Shown here piece after piece: positions 5,029 through 5,395 of a stretch of 5,395 bases of DNA. Below the pieces are notes generated by a model that did not search any database, was not told the DNA's origin, and worked only from the letters and a program-made list of their open reading frames with translations. Each line of letters starts with the position of its first letter. The stretch's first letter is position 1. The stretch is from Microbacterium sp. Lineage in GTDB: Bacteria > Actinomycetota > Actinomycetes > Actinomycetales > Microbacteriaceae. Location of the stretch: contig JAJUIM010000147.1 in assembly GCA_029267645.1 (NCBI GenBank), positions 1 through 5,395 on the forward strand. The letters run 5' to 3'. The translations under genes were made by a program, and so were the position numbers.

Positions 5029-5129
5029 ATGGACGACCGCACCGATGGCGAAATGTCACGGCGCGCGGGCACAATGGAGCGATGACCAGCGCTTTCTCTG
5101 GGGTGGCGCGGGGCGTAGGTGAGCCATGA
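5029..5129 (+). other. Two short ATGA-overlapping ORFs ahead of the membrane protein gene
   Basis: An 18-codon frame (5029-5085, MDDRTDGEMSRRAGTMER) ends in TGA overlapping the ATG of a 15-codon frame (5082-5129, MTSAFSGVARGVGEP), which in turn ends in TGA overlapping the ATG of the membrane protein at 5126. Both junctions are ATGA. The second mini-ORF has GGAG just two bases before its ATG, which is too close to be ideal. They could be leader peptides that couple translation into the membrane gene, or chance. Codon use gives no strong support. Confidence 0.25.
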
Positions 5130-5395
5130 GGTTCCCCGATCCCGACTTCGCGCCCGACCCGAAGAAGATCACGCGCCACCGCGGCGCCCTCTACAACCCG
5201 TGGCTGAACATCACCGTGGCGGCGCTGCTCACCGCTGCGTGCACGGTCGGCGCGCTCTGGGCGGTGGGTGCGCACAACGCGGTCAAGGCGGGTGCGCCCT
5301 ACCCCGACCAGGCGCTCGACGCCACGGGCATCCTCATCGGCGCGATCGCGCTCGGAATCGCTGCGGTCGGGCTGGCCGGAGCGACGGTGTTCGCC
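5126..5395 (+). CDS. Hypothetical membrane protein, C-terminus outside window
   Basis: The frame opens at ATG 5126 with a good Shine-Dalgarno (AGGTGAG, 5117-5123) and runs for 90 codons to the window end. The first 27 residues are polar and basic (MRFPDPDFAPDPKKITRHRG...), probably cytoplasmic. They are followed by a hydrophobic segment at about residues 28-50 (LNITVAALLTAACTVGALWAV) and, after a short polar loop containing PYPDQALDATG, a second at about 68-90 that is cut by the window edge. I do not recognise the family and cannot assign a function. It is transcribed away from the SDR gene, with 184 bases between the two starts, including the inverted repeat at 4977-5003. Its ATG overlaps the stop of a preceding 15-codon mini-ORF. 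Confidence 0.75.
   Translation, partial: MRFPDPDFAPDPKKITRHRGALYNPWLNITVAALLTAACTVGALWAVGAHNAVKAGAPYPDQALDATGILIGAIALGIAAVGLAGATVFA

Noticed and set aside
3985..5085. 366-codon plus-strand frame antisense to the SDR gene
   Set aside because: Shadow of the SDR gene; only its last codons coincide with the mini-ORF discussed at 5029-5085.

Overview
The window is GC-rich DNA with strong G/C preference at third codon positions, short or overlapping gene junctions and weak promoter signals. Together with the protein families present, this suggests a high-GC actinobacterium, perhaps from the Microbacteriaceae. That assignment is inference; there is no rRNA or other marker gene. I see no tRNA, rRNA, CRISPR array or insertion sequence.

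Layout. Positions 1-1431 hold three minus-strand genes reading towards position 1: a small lipoprotein (1063-1431), a 226-residue protein I do not recognise (329-1009), and the first 110 residues of an SRPBCC-fold protein (1-332) that overlaps its upstream neighbour by 4 bases. Positions 1537-2283, plus strand, hold the wreck of an M20-family amidohydrolase: its N-terminal metal-binding half is missing and the remainder is broken by two frame changes. It converges with zero spacing on an LctP-type L-lactate/glycolate permease (minus, 2284-3795). The missing first 29 residues of that permease can still be read upstream (3796-3881), but in a different frame after a one-base slip and with ACG where a start codon should be. 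A roughly 300-base gene-free stretch (3882-4185) follows, with a perfect palindrome and several strong inverted repeats. An SDR-family oxidoreductase (minus, 4186-4941) comes next, with a long perfect inverted repeat in front of it. A divergent plus-strand membrane protein (5126 to the window end) closes the window.

How the parts relate. The lipoprotein, the unknown protein and the SRPBCC protein may form one transcription unit, although a -10-like box just ahead of the unknown gene could give it its own leaderless transcript. The permease and the SDR have separate upstream control regions that share the hexamer GATACA/TGTATC, so one regulator might act on both; no regulator gene is in the window. 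I found no clear undescribed multi-gene system. The points most worth checking are the three one-base frame changes in two adjacent genes (real decay or sequencing error), the operator-like repeats before the SDR and permease genes, and a chain of ATGA-overlapping mini-ORFs leading into the membrane protein.
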